64,000 bases of DNA. Origin: Gnetum montanum (taxonomy: Eukaryota; Streptophyta; Gnetopsida; Gnetales; Gnetaceae). The position numbers were made by a program, and so were the translations under genes. Where the stretch lies: NCBI GenBank assembly GCA_015680685.1, contig MNCI01013908.1, forward strand, positions 523,821 through 587,820, given 5' to 3'. The notes beneath the pieces were generated by a model. That model had not been told where the DNA came from. It searched no databases and worked only from the letters and a program-made list of their open reading frames with translations. Position 1 is the first letter of the stretch. Every line of letters begins with the position of its first letter. This document shows positions 1 to 11,738 of the stretch, one piece after another.

Positions 1-220
1 TCTTCTTCCATGGCGGCATAGCTGCAGGGAGATGTTGCAGGGGCCGAATCACCTTCAACATCATCAGAATCACTGGTACTGGACAAGCAATCATCAGGCA
101 GGAAAAACAGATCAGAAGATCGGGTGGAACTTGATCTGCTGCTGCCATAGCCAGGAAAAGCATGCAACGATTGAGATTCCCCAACAACAGAATCCGAATC
201 ACAGGTTTCTTCTATGAATT

Positions 221-382
221 CGTCAATGGGGAATGACAGGGGCCATTGCAGAGGAGGCTCAGCAGCAGCAACTGAAAAGGCAGTTGGAACCTTCTGAAAT
301 CCGTCAATGGGGAATGACAGGGGCCATTGCAGAGGAGGCTCAGCAGTAACAACTGAAAAGGTGGTTGGAACCTCCTGAAATC
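221..382. repeat. Tandem duplication, 81-bp unit x2
   Basis: Two adjacent copies begin at 221 and 302 with CGTCAATGGGGAATGACAGG and remain nearly identical for about 80 bp. The repeat is open on both strands; on the (-) strand it encodes a duplicated block beginning DFRRFQ. I cannot tell whether either reading is used. Confidence 0.85.
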
Positions 383-1850
383 CCTCCATTGGAGAAGATG
401 CAAGCCAGAAAGAAATCTGCAGAAAATTTTTTGTGGGTTGTGGGAATTTTTCAACTTTTGGCTCTGTGGGTTGTGGGTTCTGGTGATCTGTGAATTTGAA
501 TGATGGGTTTTTGCGGGTACAGTTGATATCAAATGTTGCAGAAGGCTGGATTTCAAACTTTGGTCTGTGGATTGGGATTGTGGGTGGAAAGGATTTCAAA
601 TGTTGAAGGTTGTAGGTTGAATTGATTTCAACTGTTGCAGGAAGTAGGGGTAGGGGCTGTTGGCTTTTGTGGGTTGAGGGCACTGTGCGGTCTGAGAGCT
701 ATGGATAGTGGGTGTTAAACTGGTTTGAAATTGTCCGCAGCAGAGAAAGTGGGAGCTATCAGCTATCAGCTTTTGTGGGGTTAAAGTTCAGTGATGGAGC
801 ACTTCTAGAAAGCAGAGGCTGTGTGATATGGGATCTTATTGGATGTGGATTTTTGTGGGTTCCGGGATCATCTTGAGAAAATTTGAGGGACAAGTGCTGC
901 TGCTTTTTGAGGGAATGTAGAATTTCTTCTGGAACTTCTTGTGGGTTTGGGGGGGAATTCTGAGAAAGCAACTGAGATAGCTATAGATATATATATATTA
1001 GTAAATGGCCAGGATAACAGAAGTTGAAGTGTAGGAGACGACTGAAAGTTTCCCTTGCTTGAAGACAGATATTTTATTTTTGAAAAAAGAAATCAATATT
1101 TCTCTAGAATAATGGTACCTACGGAATTGGAGGATCAGCATAGGAATCCAAAGGCTGCGACGCACCAAAAGCAGCATTTAAACAATTTGGGTTTCTTGGA
1201 ATCCTGTGAAGATGGGATTGGATGCTTTCATATCTAGAAGCTCTGGTCCGCAGCACAAAAGTAGGCCATACTCATCACTGATCCCATCAATGGAATGTCT
1301 GTCAATCAAGGAATCTATCGTTCTTTCTCTCTCTTTCTGTGGGCTGACGCTGACCCAAGTCGCTGGCAAAATAGAATAGAATAAAGCTATTTCTGGAATG
1401 CCAATCCAATCATCATATTCTCTCTGCCACTCTAGCAAAAGGTCAAAGCAGGCAGAACTCTGTCAATTTTTGTCACCAGGTTTTCCTGGAAGCTTCTTCT
1501 GTTCCATCCAGCCACAGATATCGGATAATGCGAAATGCACAGCAAAAAAACAGCAAAAAGCTGTGATCGGCGCTATTCTTAGCAATCTCTGAATTGACAT
1601 CACATTTATCTGTCCACATTGAAGAGGCACATTTATTTGGCCGCGTACGGTGACAGATTTTAAAGACTCATGCAGACCCTGACACGAGCAATGCTAAAGC
1701 CCTTTTTCATCTTGAAATAGCATGTTCATTGCATCTAGTTCCAATACCTTTGTCTTGTATCAGTGAAGTGTAACTCTTTGTTACAAGTTAATTGAGATCT
1801 AAAGAAATAGGCGGATAATCTGTGAATCGACATATGGGAACTTTAACCCA

Positions 1851-2096
1851 TGAATCAGCTATGTGTACCTTGTTGGTTATTCTGTAACTTGCACAAAGTC
1901 ATCCAGTTGCAATGAGGAATACCATTATGTAAAAAAGGGATAAGTCTTCTAGAATGTAAAATGTATTAACCTTTATGAATCAGCCATGTGTACTCCGTTG
2001 GTTAGAATTTGCAACTTGCACGAAGGCATGCTTGCAATGAGGTATACCATTACGTAAAGTAACACAAAAATCTTCCAAAATGTAAAATGTATTACA
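1851..2096. repeat. Diverged tandem duplication, about 123-bp unit x2
   Basis: Copy 1 (about 1,851-1,973) and copy 2 (about 1,975-2,096) share ATGAATCAGC, ATGTGTAC, the CAACTTGCAC-type block, GCAATGAGG, ATACCATTA and a final AATGTAAAATGTATTA. Substitutions and short indels separate them, so the duplication is not recent. Confidence 0.75.
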
Positions 2097-2696
2097 TAAA
2101 AATATGGCTGAAACCGAAATCTTTTATATCTAGGATCTTTTCTATACCAAGGATGACTGAATTACGCTGGTTTTTTCACTTTACATTTACACCTTGTATT
2201 TATTAAATTATAAAGGTTAAGATTGTGCGAGTTGTTAGATTAGCTAATTTATTAAGTTTGCAAATAGGTGAAATTTCATCTCTTGATAGAGAGGTAAAAC
2301 TCACGTAGTTGATTCTAGAATGATGATGACGTATCGATAATTTGTATGAGTGGTCAACCAAATCCATTACTGGTCATGATTTCCTTGTGAAATGAGTTGA
2401 CAATTTTACCCTCAGGTTTTGAAGGGAGGTAATGGGTTTGCTGTTTACTTGCACTGTTCAATTACACCTTGTAATGATTGTACGGCTTGAACAAATAGTC
2501 GAGACCATTTTTATGTCAATCGTCTGGTCATTCTTCTGTCAAGTTTCTAGATGTTTGCTGAGTCAAGCAGCATTATGTCATCATAATTTAGCAAAAAAAG
2601 AAGGAATACATAATATTTGGCAGGTTTATCGTATGTGTCAATTGTATTATATATATTGTCTGGTTTATAGGGTGGATGGATTGTCTGGTTTCCTAT

Positions 2697-2780
2697 CTGT
2701 GTTTGATTTTTGTGGGTAATTGTTTATGACGTGCACGGCTGTGTTTGATTTTTGTGGGTAATTGTTTATGACGTGCACGC
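2697..2780. repeat. Perfect 42-bp tandem duplication
   Basis: CTGTGTTTGATTTTTGTGGG through TGACGTGCACG occurs at 2,697 and again at 2,739 with no visible mismatch in the core. The lack of divergence indicates a recent slippage or duplication. Each copy ends in TGACGTGCAC, which contains an ACGT core of the kind bound by plant bZIP factors; function is not implied. Confidence 0.85.
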
Positions 2781-3539
2781 ATAAACAGGCTGCCCTGTCA
2801 AAACCAGAGGGCCTTGCTTTGCCGCTGAATATTTTGTTTTCTGTTAAAAAAACAGTGGCTCATGAGGCTGTTTAGATAAACTGGGTCTGTTTTCTTGGCA
2901 TTTAACGTCTTAAGTTTTGGCAAACCCGAGTTGCCTGCCGTGGATGTATACGATGACTCATCTCTACATGTGAAAGGGCTTTTTCTCTGATTTTAAAGCG
3001 TTAGTGCATTTAATTAAACGGAATGTCCGTTAACGATTAAAATAATCACCAACTCTCAATCTGGACCCACATCACAGGCTTCATTTTAATGTAAGGATTA
3101 GACTTTTAAAGAAAAAGCTCAACGCGGTTTGGATACCTTTTCAAGTCACCATGAAAAAAAATTTTCTCTGGAGGGTAGGAAAAGGAAACGGTTTTGCCCT
3201 CATCGATTTGCATACGTAAACAAGAAACTGCAGTGATACCAAATCTACTCTAAGTGGAACATAATCTAGATGCATTAGTACCTCAAGCTTCTTCATTGAA
3301 AGGAAGCCACCATTGGTTAATTTGCTTAAGCATATCTTTTAAAACTGTAATATGATTGTAATTTCAATATTTACTAAGCTTGCATCATGTCTTCCAAATT
3401 TATTTGAGAATTAGAGAACCAAAAATAAAAATGACTTGAGAAAAAAGAAGACAATGAAAAAAAGTTATTAGAAGACCAATTGTTATCATTTTTAGGTTTT
3501 CCTTACATAAGTCTATTTCTTAAAAGGAACATCCAAAGA

Positions 3540-4841
3540 TCATCTCTGTTGTGATAAAGATCATGGTAGTACATGACTCGTTACAACTGAACATGAAACT
3601 GAGCCAAGCAATCTCGTGGCCACTAAATGTTCTAGGAAAACCAGTTTTTCAATTAATTTCTCTTAAATCAAAAGGGGACTTGTAGATCATTGGAAAGATC
3701 TAATAATTTGAGATAAGCATTTTCGCTAAATGCTAGCAAACAAAAAGCAGAAAGAAATAGCGTAAGTGAAATAATTGATGAGATGAAAAAAAATATATGT
3801 AATGTGGAACACAATAAAAAAAGAGTGTGTGGTTGGTAGTAGAAAGCTATTGAAAATAGAGCACAGATTAAAATAGATCTAGTCCATTAAAAGCTAGATT
3901 CAAAAGGAAAATGCTTGAAATCAGTTTAAACAATGCCAGAAAAGGAAAACCTAGGGACAAGAAAATTAGAATTGCAAAAATAGAAAATTAGAACCTACTA
4001 TAGAGCTCTTGAGAACATGAACTAGGGATCGTTACCTCGTTCTCTCTTTGATGTGTATTCCTAATGCAAATCTAACAAGGACACTACAAATTCTAAAGCT
4101 AATAGAGAAAAGGGACTAGATCAGATAGATGTGTTGACCTAATTCTAAAATGTTTTTCATGTGTTAAAAGGACAACAAAAAAGGGATACAAATACATTAG
4201 CATGGAAAAAGAGGGAGAAATCAAAGGTGCTAATATTTCTCTAGTGGAATGATAGTTGTTCTATAGAGAGGCAGTGTCTTTGGAGAGATTCCAAATGGCC
4301 AAAGTTATTAGCAAAAGCGAACTACTCTTAGTAGCAAAATAATTAAGAAAATGCCAACAAAATATGTTAATAGAATATTTGAAAAGCTAATTGAAATTAC
4401 TAGCCCCTTTCGGTTTATGGAAGTCCTCCTACTTATAGGCCGAAAATGCCTCATACAATGTGAAGAAATGAAGCATTAAGAATTGATGTGTAGAAGATTG
4501 CTATAAGAATCAACATTGAATGTCAAAAATAGGATTAATGTTAGACATCGAAGAGTTGATTTGCCAAAAAAGCTAAGTTAGGATCCACAAAGGAGATGAT
4601 GCTAGACATCAAAACTAAAAATTGCAGAAGAGGAAGAAAAAATAATGCTACAAACGATGTGAGACATCACTACTGGTAAGACCTAGAGATGGAGACTAAA
4701 AACTATGTTGTAGATAACACAGGACATCAGATCTGGGCTACTAAAGATAGCTTTGAGCTAAGAAGCCATAATATGTACCCAAAACTTTGACTTATGCAGA
4801 AAAAAAGCCAAAGTGGGTACAACATTGCTTCCTGTTGATGT
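3540..4841 (-). repeat. LTR A of element P (inferred 3' LTR)
   Basis: This segment aligns by eye with 21,330-22,453 plus 31,791-32,031. Shared blocks include GAGCCAAGCAATCT/GAGCTAAGCAATCT, AGAGTGTGTGGTTGGTAGTA, TTTGCCAAAAAAGCTAAGTT and AGAGATGGAGACTA-type sequence. A (-) strand TATA sequence lies at 4,437-4,432. The similarity stops near 4,841, where (-) strand sequence reads TACATCAACAG, versus TGCATTAACAG at the end of LTR B. The low-coordinate end is uncertain by about 100 bp. Confidence 0.55.
4432..4437 (-). promoter_or_regulatory. TATA box of LTR A
   Basis: On the (-) strand this reads CCTATAAGTAGGAGG. The equivalent spot in LTR B reads TTATAAATAGAAGG, so the motif is positionally conserved between the two copies. 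Confidence 0.5.
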
Positions 4842-5959
4842 ATACTAATTAAAAACTAAAGGAGAATCCATTAATAAAGGACATGAGTTGAGTACTTGCA
4901 AGAGGATTTATCAAACTAGGATAAATGAAAAGAAATTTTGGAATATCATCAGTACATCTACAATGGAGTGCTACATTATAGAAGTGGAGCATGGCTAGAT
5001 CCTAGAAAGAAAATATGAAAATGTTGATATAACACTTCATAGCCTACTCAACTCTTTTAATCACACCCTTATTGAAGCAAAGCAAAGATACTCATTTTGC
5101 CTCACCAATGTAAATCATGAAAAGAGAAAGTAATAGAGAAAGAAAGGGAGATAGCAAAAGTAAAAAGAGAAAGTAATAAAAGTAGGGGAAAGCATGTTAG
5201 GAACATTGCCAATATACCAATGAGTGAGGTGTTGTATCATAGAAGTGGGACATGGATAGATCCCTAAAGTCAACCTCTCCATTAACTTACTTATGTGCAA
5301 AATTTACACTCCTTATGTCAGTCTAGACTTAATATTCCTTTACTGCATCAGGGTAGAGGCACTTGTTCAGCCTCATTAATGTTGAATATAGAGATGAATG
5401 GAAAAGGAAGAGGAGAGGGGGCGAAAATAAGAAGAAAGAAATATACTATTGGTAAGTAGAAGTTATAGTATAAAAACATAAAGCAAAAAGTAGGGCGAGA
5501 AAAGAGAATATCACCCATACACTTGTCTTGAGGACAATGTTATTCCACAAAAGTGAAACATGGTTAAATCCTTTATATTGAATGGTTGAAAAGGATGTCA
5601 TATACATTATTGAAGTAACCTCTCCTTGTTCCACTCAATAATATGGTCAATCATACCCTCACAGAAAGCAATGAGATATCCAACTACTTAAAAACCTCAC
5701 TAATTGTGTTAAGAACATAGAATAGAATGGGATAGATAACATAGGGCAATAGGAAGAAAATAGCTAGAGTAGTAGCAGAAAATGAGATAGATAGGAAGGA
5801 ACTCATGTAAAATAATACAAGCAAAGTAGGATTTAGGAAAAACCTATTATCCCAATGTATTAAAACTGATGAAAAGTAAACTGTCACTAAGAGTACACTC
5901 CTTCGATCTTGAATAGTTAGTAGGTTCAATGTTGTAAATTGGATAGTTGGCTACATGTA
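4842..5959 (-). other. Element P post-integrase sequence, non-coding
   Basis: In (-) strand terms this lies between the integrase remnant and LTR A. Short (-) open frames are present (5,300-5,115, 5,634-5,446 and 5,929-5,684), rich in Phe, Leu and Ser, but none shows a domain I recognise. It may be a decayed spacer or extra ORF of element P. Confidence 0.4.
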
Positions 5960-6760
5960 GTAATTCTTTAGAAAGTTTTTGTTAATAGGATTTAGAAACT
6001 GATGTCCTTCTAAATTAGATAGAATGTAGGCAACATTTTGTAGAGATTGAACCACCATGAAAGGACCCTTGCTAGTTGGGAGAAAACCTTATATCTTTAG
6101 AGTTCGAAAAATGACAAAGAATTAGATCACTCTTGTGAATCTCTTGAAATTTGATATGTCTAGAGGGTTGACATTGAATATCTGCTTGATATTCATGTAG
6201 ATGTCAAAGATCATCTTGTCATTGTTCTTCAAGAAGATCTAACTCAATGCATCGCATGTTGTTGTTGTCTTAATTTGAACACCAATTGTGAAGAGCAACA
6301 TGAAGAGATGAAATATGGAGCTTAACTAGTAAGATTTCCTCATAACCATAGGTTAGAAAGTATAGAATGGGACCGATTACTATATGAAACGTAGTACAGT
6401 AAACCCATAGTGCATAAGATAGTTGTGTGTACCAATTTTGTTAGGTTTTATTGATAATGGTATAGAGAAAGTGGATAAGAGTTTTATTAGTGAATTTGGC
6501 TTAATTGTTAGACTGAGGATAGTAATGTGATGAAAATGATTGAGTAATGTGATACATGGAACATAAATTAGATACCTCCTTACTTTTCAACTAAGGTTCA
6601 TTGTCAGTTACCATTTGGAGAGGTACACGAAAGTAGGTTATGATGTGGTTTAAAATGAAATAATAGATGAAATGAGATTTGGTGAAACACAAAAGAATAG
6701 CTTCTACCCACCTAGTGAAGTATTCCTTTTTAGTTAGAATACATTGGTGCCTAATAAATA
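5960..6760 (-). pseudogene. pol: Ty3/gypsy integrase remnant of element P
   Basis: The (-) strand translation, with frameshifts and stops, follows the Ty3/gypsy integrase core in order: YFTRWVEA near 6,720, VTDNEP near 6,610 (second catalytic Asp), YPQSNN followed by a stop and AKFTNKTL near 6,520, then ALWVY, a TYGYEE block (equivalent of the usual VYG.EA), LDLLEEQ near 6,235 and finally NxQGSF. The TNKTL form and the LLEE segment resemble the Tat group of plant Ty3 elements. The position of the catalytic Glu reads Lys. This fragment is much more decayed than the integrases of elements 1-4 and belongs to a different family. Confidence 0.75.
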
Positions 6761-7343
6761 ATGGAGGACTAATAGCACAAATAAGGTCTAAATCCCATTT
6801 TTGAAAAAATCATGTGATTTGGGACATGTTGAGTTCCTCAAAGGAATATAGATAAGAGATGCATGTCTTTGGCAAGTATCACACATTAAGACTATGGCAA
6901 CATTATTTACTAGTGGTGGAGAGAAGAAAGTTGATGTTGCTTTGGAAGAGGACTTCAAGCCTCCATTATGCTAATACTTGGGGAGTTTGATGTCTACTTA
7001 TAACATTAGAGGAGATGGTCCTTTGATGTCAATGTCAAAAAGTAGGGAAAAAGGAGCTTTCTTTCTTGATACCAGTTTTGTGTGTTATTTGTGTTTGACA
7101 CAAAATATGTTCTTTGTCAAATGTCAAAGTATGTTTGATGTTTTGAGTCAATAAAATGTCATGTCAAATGTTATGACATGCATCAATTATAAAAGATGTT
7201 TATAAAAATAAATCCCAACATTTTTTAAGTTTACATTTTTTAGAGTTATTAAATTGACACGAAGGGATCAAGTTAATAACTACCTATTAGTTTAACATTA
7301 CATATTAATGAAAATAGATTAAAAGAAGAATAAAGCAAAAGTT
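6761..7343. other. AT-rich remnant between element P integrase and element 1
   Basis: No domain is recognised. On the (-) strand it should be the upstream part of the element P integrase and pol, and the first 200 bp may still be that. From about 7,050 to 7,180 the words TTTGACA, TGTCAAA and ATGTCA recur in both orientations, forming a small cluster of imperfect inverted repeats. Confidence 0.35.
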
Positions 7344-8305
7344 TGATGTTAAAGTGTGAATGTTTGCCACTTGAAAAGTAGTAAACAAACATAAATGGCA
7401 TATGATGTCAAACTATTATTACATGCTATATTCTGTTTATAAATCATTAGATATCATAATAATCATAAAAAATACATAGAGGCCCCATCAATGTAGGGGT
7501 TTGTTTTGTTCTATAAATATGAGCTCTTCAACTGTAGTTATGGCATCAGTTGATCAATTTTTCATAACAGTAGCAGAGTTCTTGCAGTTTGTTCATTTAA
7601 AAGTTAGAATATTTTTCCTAAGTGCCCATAGTAGGAGTCATTGAGTATACAGATCTTTATTTGAGCATTGTTGTACTTGAGCACAACAGTATATGTAGCA
7701 ATAAAGACAAACTTCTTGATAAACTTTGCAGCATTCTAGATAGCTTAAATGTCTCATTTGTGCATTTAATGTTTTTAATTATTTATTCAATGTTTTCTCA
7801 TAATTAAGCTAATGAAGTAATTAAGAAAGATAAGCTAGATAGATTAAACACATAAGTATGATCACTTCAAGGGTAACACATATTCGCATAGTAATCCCAG
7901 CATCATTATTACTTGGTATGCCTAGTAGCATAGCACATGGTAACCCAGTAGTGGATACATGGGTTTAGGACATGTGCGGAAAGTGGGACTGGATGCTTAT
8001 GTTAGGATTGCTTAGATACTAGTTAATTAGTTAAATTAAATTAGTTAATCCAATTACTTTTATCTCCCTTTAAACACCAAAATCATAAAATACAAAATCA
8101 TAAAAATCAAATGCCTCAATTACACTTAATCATACCAACGTACATCATAAGTGTAATTGGGAAGACAACTAACAACCTTAAGGAAAGGTTCACTTCCTAG
8201 AAGACTAGTGTATTAGAAACTACAAAGTCTAGAGAATTAGACTAGATCACATGTGAACACTTGTGAGTCATATGGTTGGATGTAGGGGTACCTTGTCGCT
8301 CATCA
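7344..8305 (+). repeat. Element 1 5' LTR
   Basis: From GAGGCCCCATC near 7,480 onward it aligns continuously with the 3' LTR: TATA box at 7,512, CTCTTCAACTG-type leader, AATAAA at 7,700-7,705, GGTAACCCAGTAGTGG, GTGTAATTGGGAAGACAA and the terminal GGGGTACC...CTCATCA at 8,305. Upstream of 7,480 the match to the 3' LTR is weak, with about 50-70 extra AT-rich bases. The start is therefore approximate. Confidence 0.75.
7512..7519 (+). promoter_or_regulatory. TATA box, element 1 5' LTR
   Basis: TATAAATA, followed by GAGCTCTTCA, with AATAAA about 190 bp downstream. The same arrangement recurs at 19,924 in the 3' LTR. Confidence 0.7.
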
Positions 8306-8306
8306 T

Positions 8307-8324
8307 TAGCACCATTTCCAGGGA
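8307..8324 (+). other. Primer-binding site of element 1
   Basis: TAGCACCATTTCCAGGGA lies one base after the LTR end. It is a decayed form of TGGCACCGTTGTTGGGGA in element 3, itself close to the known plant tRNA-Asp site TGGCGCCGTTGCCGGGGA used by Athila elements. Confidence 0.75.
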
Positions 8325-8457
8325 CTTTGTTTGTTAAAATGTGTGCTATCTAGGATTAGTGAATATTATTTATATTGTTAAACAATCTCAAGACCAACAT
8401 CACTCTCAATGACATATAAACTACTAAGCACACTGATAATTTTATTTGTTTTGCAAA

Positions 8458-10290
8458 ATGTCTTCTTCTTCTCACAAGAGTGAAGATGTCAAACTGCTGG
8501 TCCTACAGGAGTGTAAAGTGGTATATACTCATCTAGATGACTATGTACCAGACTTCACCTTCATCCTACATCAGGATGAATAGCTGCGATGGCATGATAT
8601 GGAGGTCAACATCGTCTTGCCCCCTTGATTGATCTATACCCAGGATGCGGCTTCAAACTCTTAAGAAGTTAGGCATCTTAGATCTTCACAAATAATACAT
8701 TGTGGATGGTTATGACACTCAAGATTACCATCTCACTGAAACACAACGTAGGCAAGATCAACACCAGGAGAAGTACCATGAGTTTACAAAGGGAAAGTAC
8801 CTTAGTAATTCCTTGTTCCTACTAAACCAAGATGACAATGAGGATCCTCCTTCTGAAGGTTCTCAACATGAAGGTTCTCCACCCCTATTATTGGTAATGA
8901 GGGTGTGACCTTGAACCTGCGGTCAACTATTCATAAAAAAAGTTTGGGAAAAAGTGACAGTTAAGGTAGGGACTTGGGCAAACATCACAATAGCAAGGGA
9001 TCTAAGGTTGGTGGTCATAGTGAGTGGAATCATGTTGGTGGGCACTGCAATGGTGATAGCTATCCACCTTCTTCTCCATCCTCTTCATCCAATTTTGAAC
9101 ATTCCCCTTCATTTTCCAGTTCTCATGGAAGCCATCATTGAAATAATCATGATGAAGGTGATCAAAAAGACAATAATGACCATCAAGGCCATCAAGAATG
9201 TAGAGGTGGCAGGAACCATCATCAACATCATTGACACAATCATGATGAGGAACCTCTGTTGACAACTAGTAGTATGCTCAACATTGTAGAGGCAGTTAGA
9301 ATTCCAGCTAGGCATATGAAAGACATTTGGATCAAGTGTTTAGACATGGATAATATCCAAAGATTTGAAGGGGGATACAACTATGATCCACAGACACATT
9401 TGTAAGCTTTCCATGATGCTTGTGCCTTACAAAACATAGAAAATAAAAGGTAGAAACTCAAGCTCTTCCCTAGGATAATCATTAAGAAACTTGAAAGTTG
9501 GTACTAGTCCTTGAAACCAGAATCCATTCGTCAATGTAGTACCATGTTAGAGCTATTTAATGACAAATGCTAGATGTACTCTAGAGTGTCTAATCTGAGA
9601 AGGTAAATCCAAGGCTGGAAACATGGAATACATGAACCCTTGGACACCACCATGGTTAGATAATATTCACTCTTACATTGATGCCCTAGCCATGGTTCTT
9701 CTCAGAGGGAATAACTTCGCCACATCATAGATGGACTCAGAGTAGAAACTAGAAGAACTCTTAGGGTGTATGCCCAAGGGAGATTGTTTGAACTGAGAGC
9801 TCATTAGATCCAATAGTTGATATAGTAAGTAGCAAAAGAAGAAGGTGAGTTGTAAAAAAGGAAAATTGTAGAAGAGTATAATAGGGATCCTTCCATTAGG
9901 AAATAGGAGGTCTAATTTTGTGACAAGGAGTCACCACTCGATGAAGTGGTGAACTGGAAAAACCTTGCCTATCCAAATATCTATTTATGATATTTTAGCA
10001 AAGGTTGATAAATTATGGAACTCTTTGGATGAAAATTCCAAGCTGCTATGAAGATTGTTAAAGAATTCAAAGAGAAAAATAATGATCATAATCGCAGGAG
10101 GTGAAAAGAAGCTAAATATGCCTACTAGAGAGGTAAGGGCAAAGTTGCTGTAGTAGAGGAAGTTGTGGAGATAGACTCCGAGGATGATACTGGTTGTGAA
10201 ATTTGTCAATACAAACATCCAAAAGGGTGTTGCCCCATGGTGTCACACTTACAAGAGTCTGGGGGTGTATGCATTAAATTTGTGATTAGC
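8458..10290 (+). pseudogene. gag: Element 1 gag pseudogene
   Basis: It starts at an ATG aligned with the gag ATGs of elements 2 and 3, and the N-terminal block contains THLDDYVPDFTF, matching VHLDEYVLDFTF and IHLDEYIPDFTF in the others. Next comes a Ser/His/Asp-rich low-complexity linker (about 9,010-9,260), then the capsid-type gag domain with RFEGGYNYDPQTHL, AFHDACALQN and IQGWKHG. The end carries CEICQYKHPKGC (about 10,196-10,231), a zinc-knuckle-like motif with non-standard spacing. Several in-frame stops, mostly TAG, and frameshifts make it non-functional. Gag forms the particle that packages element RNA. Confidence 0.8.
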
Positions 10291-10930
10291 ATGTAGGTAA
10301 GCACCTAGATGGTTACCTTATCCTTAAGGCAATCCAAGATAGTTCCACTAGCAACGACAAGCTTATTACTCAAGTGGAGCTCCTCCATAACCATATGACC
10401 AATACTAGCAATGGCACCACTCACAATTGTGGGGAATGCCGTCGCCAAGGCAGTAGTACCCTTATAGGCAACCAAATCCATACGGGTACTATGTTCAGCA
10501 ATTGGTTTCTCTAAGAAGTTCTGCAAGCCATGCCTCACATTAGCATCACTATTACCCTCTAAAGTATCATCAAACACATTCACCATTTACTCGGGGGGAG
10601 AACTCATATCCATACCATGCTCTGCATCTATTTGTACATGTCCCTCTACCCTCTACCTAGTTACCTCTTGCTCCATCCATGCAAGGTGAGATTCCTCCAT
10701 AGCCACAACAATGAAATGCTATGACAGTTGTACATTCACAACTAGCTTTCTAGCTGAGTGGTTTGGAAGGTTGATCTAGAAAAAGATCCTTCTTACAACC
10801 TAGCAATCCTCTCCAACCCTCACAACCTAGTATAGCTAATCGTCCTACATCTCCAACACCCTCATCCTCTTCATCAAACACCTTTGAGTACCCTTCAAAC
10901 CAAATGTTGCCTAAAATCCACACTATGATG
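10291..10930 (+). other. Gag-protease linker, element 1
   Basis: Poorly conserved Pro/Gln/Tyr-rich coding remnant corresponding to 46,590-47,058 in element 3. Stops in all frames. No separate domain is recognised. Confidence 0.5.
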
Positions 10931-11738
10931 CTAACTCATGTTGTTTTTGATTGGATTAAGGCTAGCCACCTTTTCACAAAATAATATAACCTTAGAAGTC
11001 CACTCATTTACCTATAGATTGCTAGACATGAGCCATCTAAGGCTCTTCTTGACTCTGGTTTTGGTAACAATCTCATATATCTTGACATGTACAAATCTTG
11101 GAACCTATCACCTCTCAAGAAGAGCAACATTTATTTAGAATTACTAGATTAGTCAATTACTATTCCTCTGGGGTTAGTAGAGGACATTATGACCATAGTT
11201 TGTGGGTGATCCTATCCTACCAATTTTCTAGTAATCAAGGTTGAGAATTGCAAAGGTGACTTCCCCATCATTATGGGAAGATTTTGGTTAAGCACAATCA
11301 ATGCACGTATGGACATAAGGGACCTCTCTTTGGAAATATCCAAAGAAAATGAATTTGGAAAGTTAGAGAAGAAACATATTCCATGCATCATGTATAGCGA
11401 TAATGGGTGCAATTTTGTGCAAAAGATTTGGTCCATCAAAAGTACATACATCAAAGCATGCAATCAATGTGCAAAAGAAACAAATATTCAAAGGTGTCTA
11501 TATGCAGTAGCCATAAAATAGGAGGGCACACAGTGGCTGACAGTTGACTTAGATAGTAGCACATTATGCATGGAACCAACTGAGAGCCTAACATGTGCTT
11601 ATGTTGAAGGCATGGATAAACTTGAATAAGTTCATCCCCAACCCTCTGATGAAGATGATGATACCTGTTGGGAAGAGTTGGAAATCCCTTATAACTTCAA
11701 GTAGGAGCCCCTAGAGCTAAAACATTTACCGGTCGACA
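10930..11738 (+). pseudogene. pol: Element 1 aspartic protease pseudogene
   Basis: Begins with the conserved block containing THVV-type and W-I-K-A-S sequence. It reaches the active-site motif LLDSGFG near 11,045-11,065, then NIYLELLD, GLVEDI, the flap region with FLVIKVEN, and the retropepsin C-terminal signature PIIMGRFWLS near 11,265, followed by IRDLSLEISKEN. A family-specific C-terminal extension contains CNQCAKETNIQRCLYA (about 11,460-11,510). The enzyme would cleave the Gag-Pol polyprotein. One frameshift and several stops disrupt it. Confidence 0.8.

Larger units (their letters stand above)
1..3500. other. Left flank, no recognised gene or element
   Basis: The first 1.7 kb is visibly richer in G and C than the rest of the window and has a G/T-rich (+) strand with the word TTTGTGGGTT recurring between 430 and 960. 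I found no LTR, RT, integrase or other familiar protein motif. Short open frames occur on both strands, for example (-) 1,438-1,178, which follows a TTGACAG acceptor-like sequence, but none has a recognisable domain. This could be the edge of a low-copy gene, a promoter or untranslated region, or old repeat. From 1,700 to 3,500 the sequence is AT-rich and non-coding as far as I can see, apart from the duplications listed separately. Confidence 0.4.

Noticed and set aside
1178-1438. 86-codon (-) frame in the left flank as a gene
   Set aside because: No ATG start at the expected place (opens at TTG), no recognised domain and no neighbouring exons I can join with confidence. Kept only as a remark on the flank.
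9002-9315. Overlapping (-) frames rich in His, Asp and Met opposite the element 1 gag linker
   Set aside because: Shadows of the low-complexity Ser/His/Asp-coding sequence on the (+) strand.
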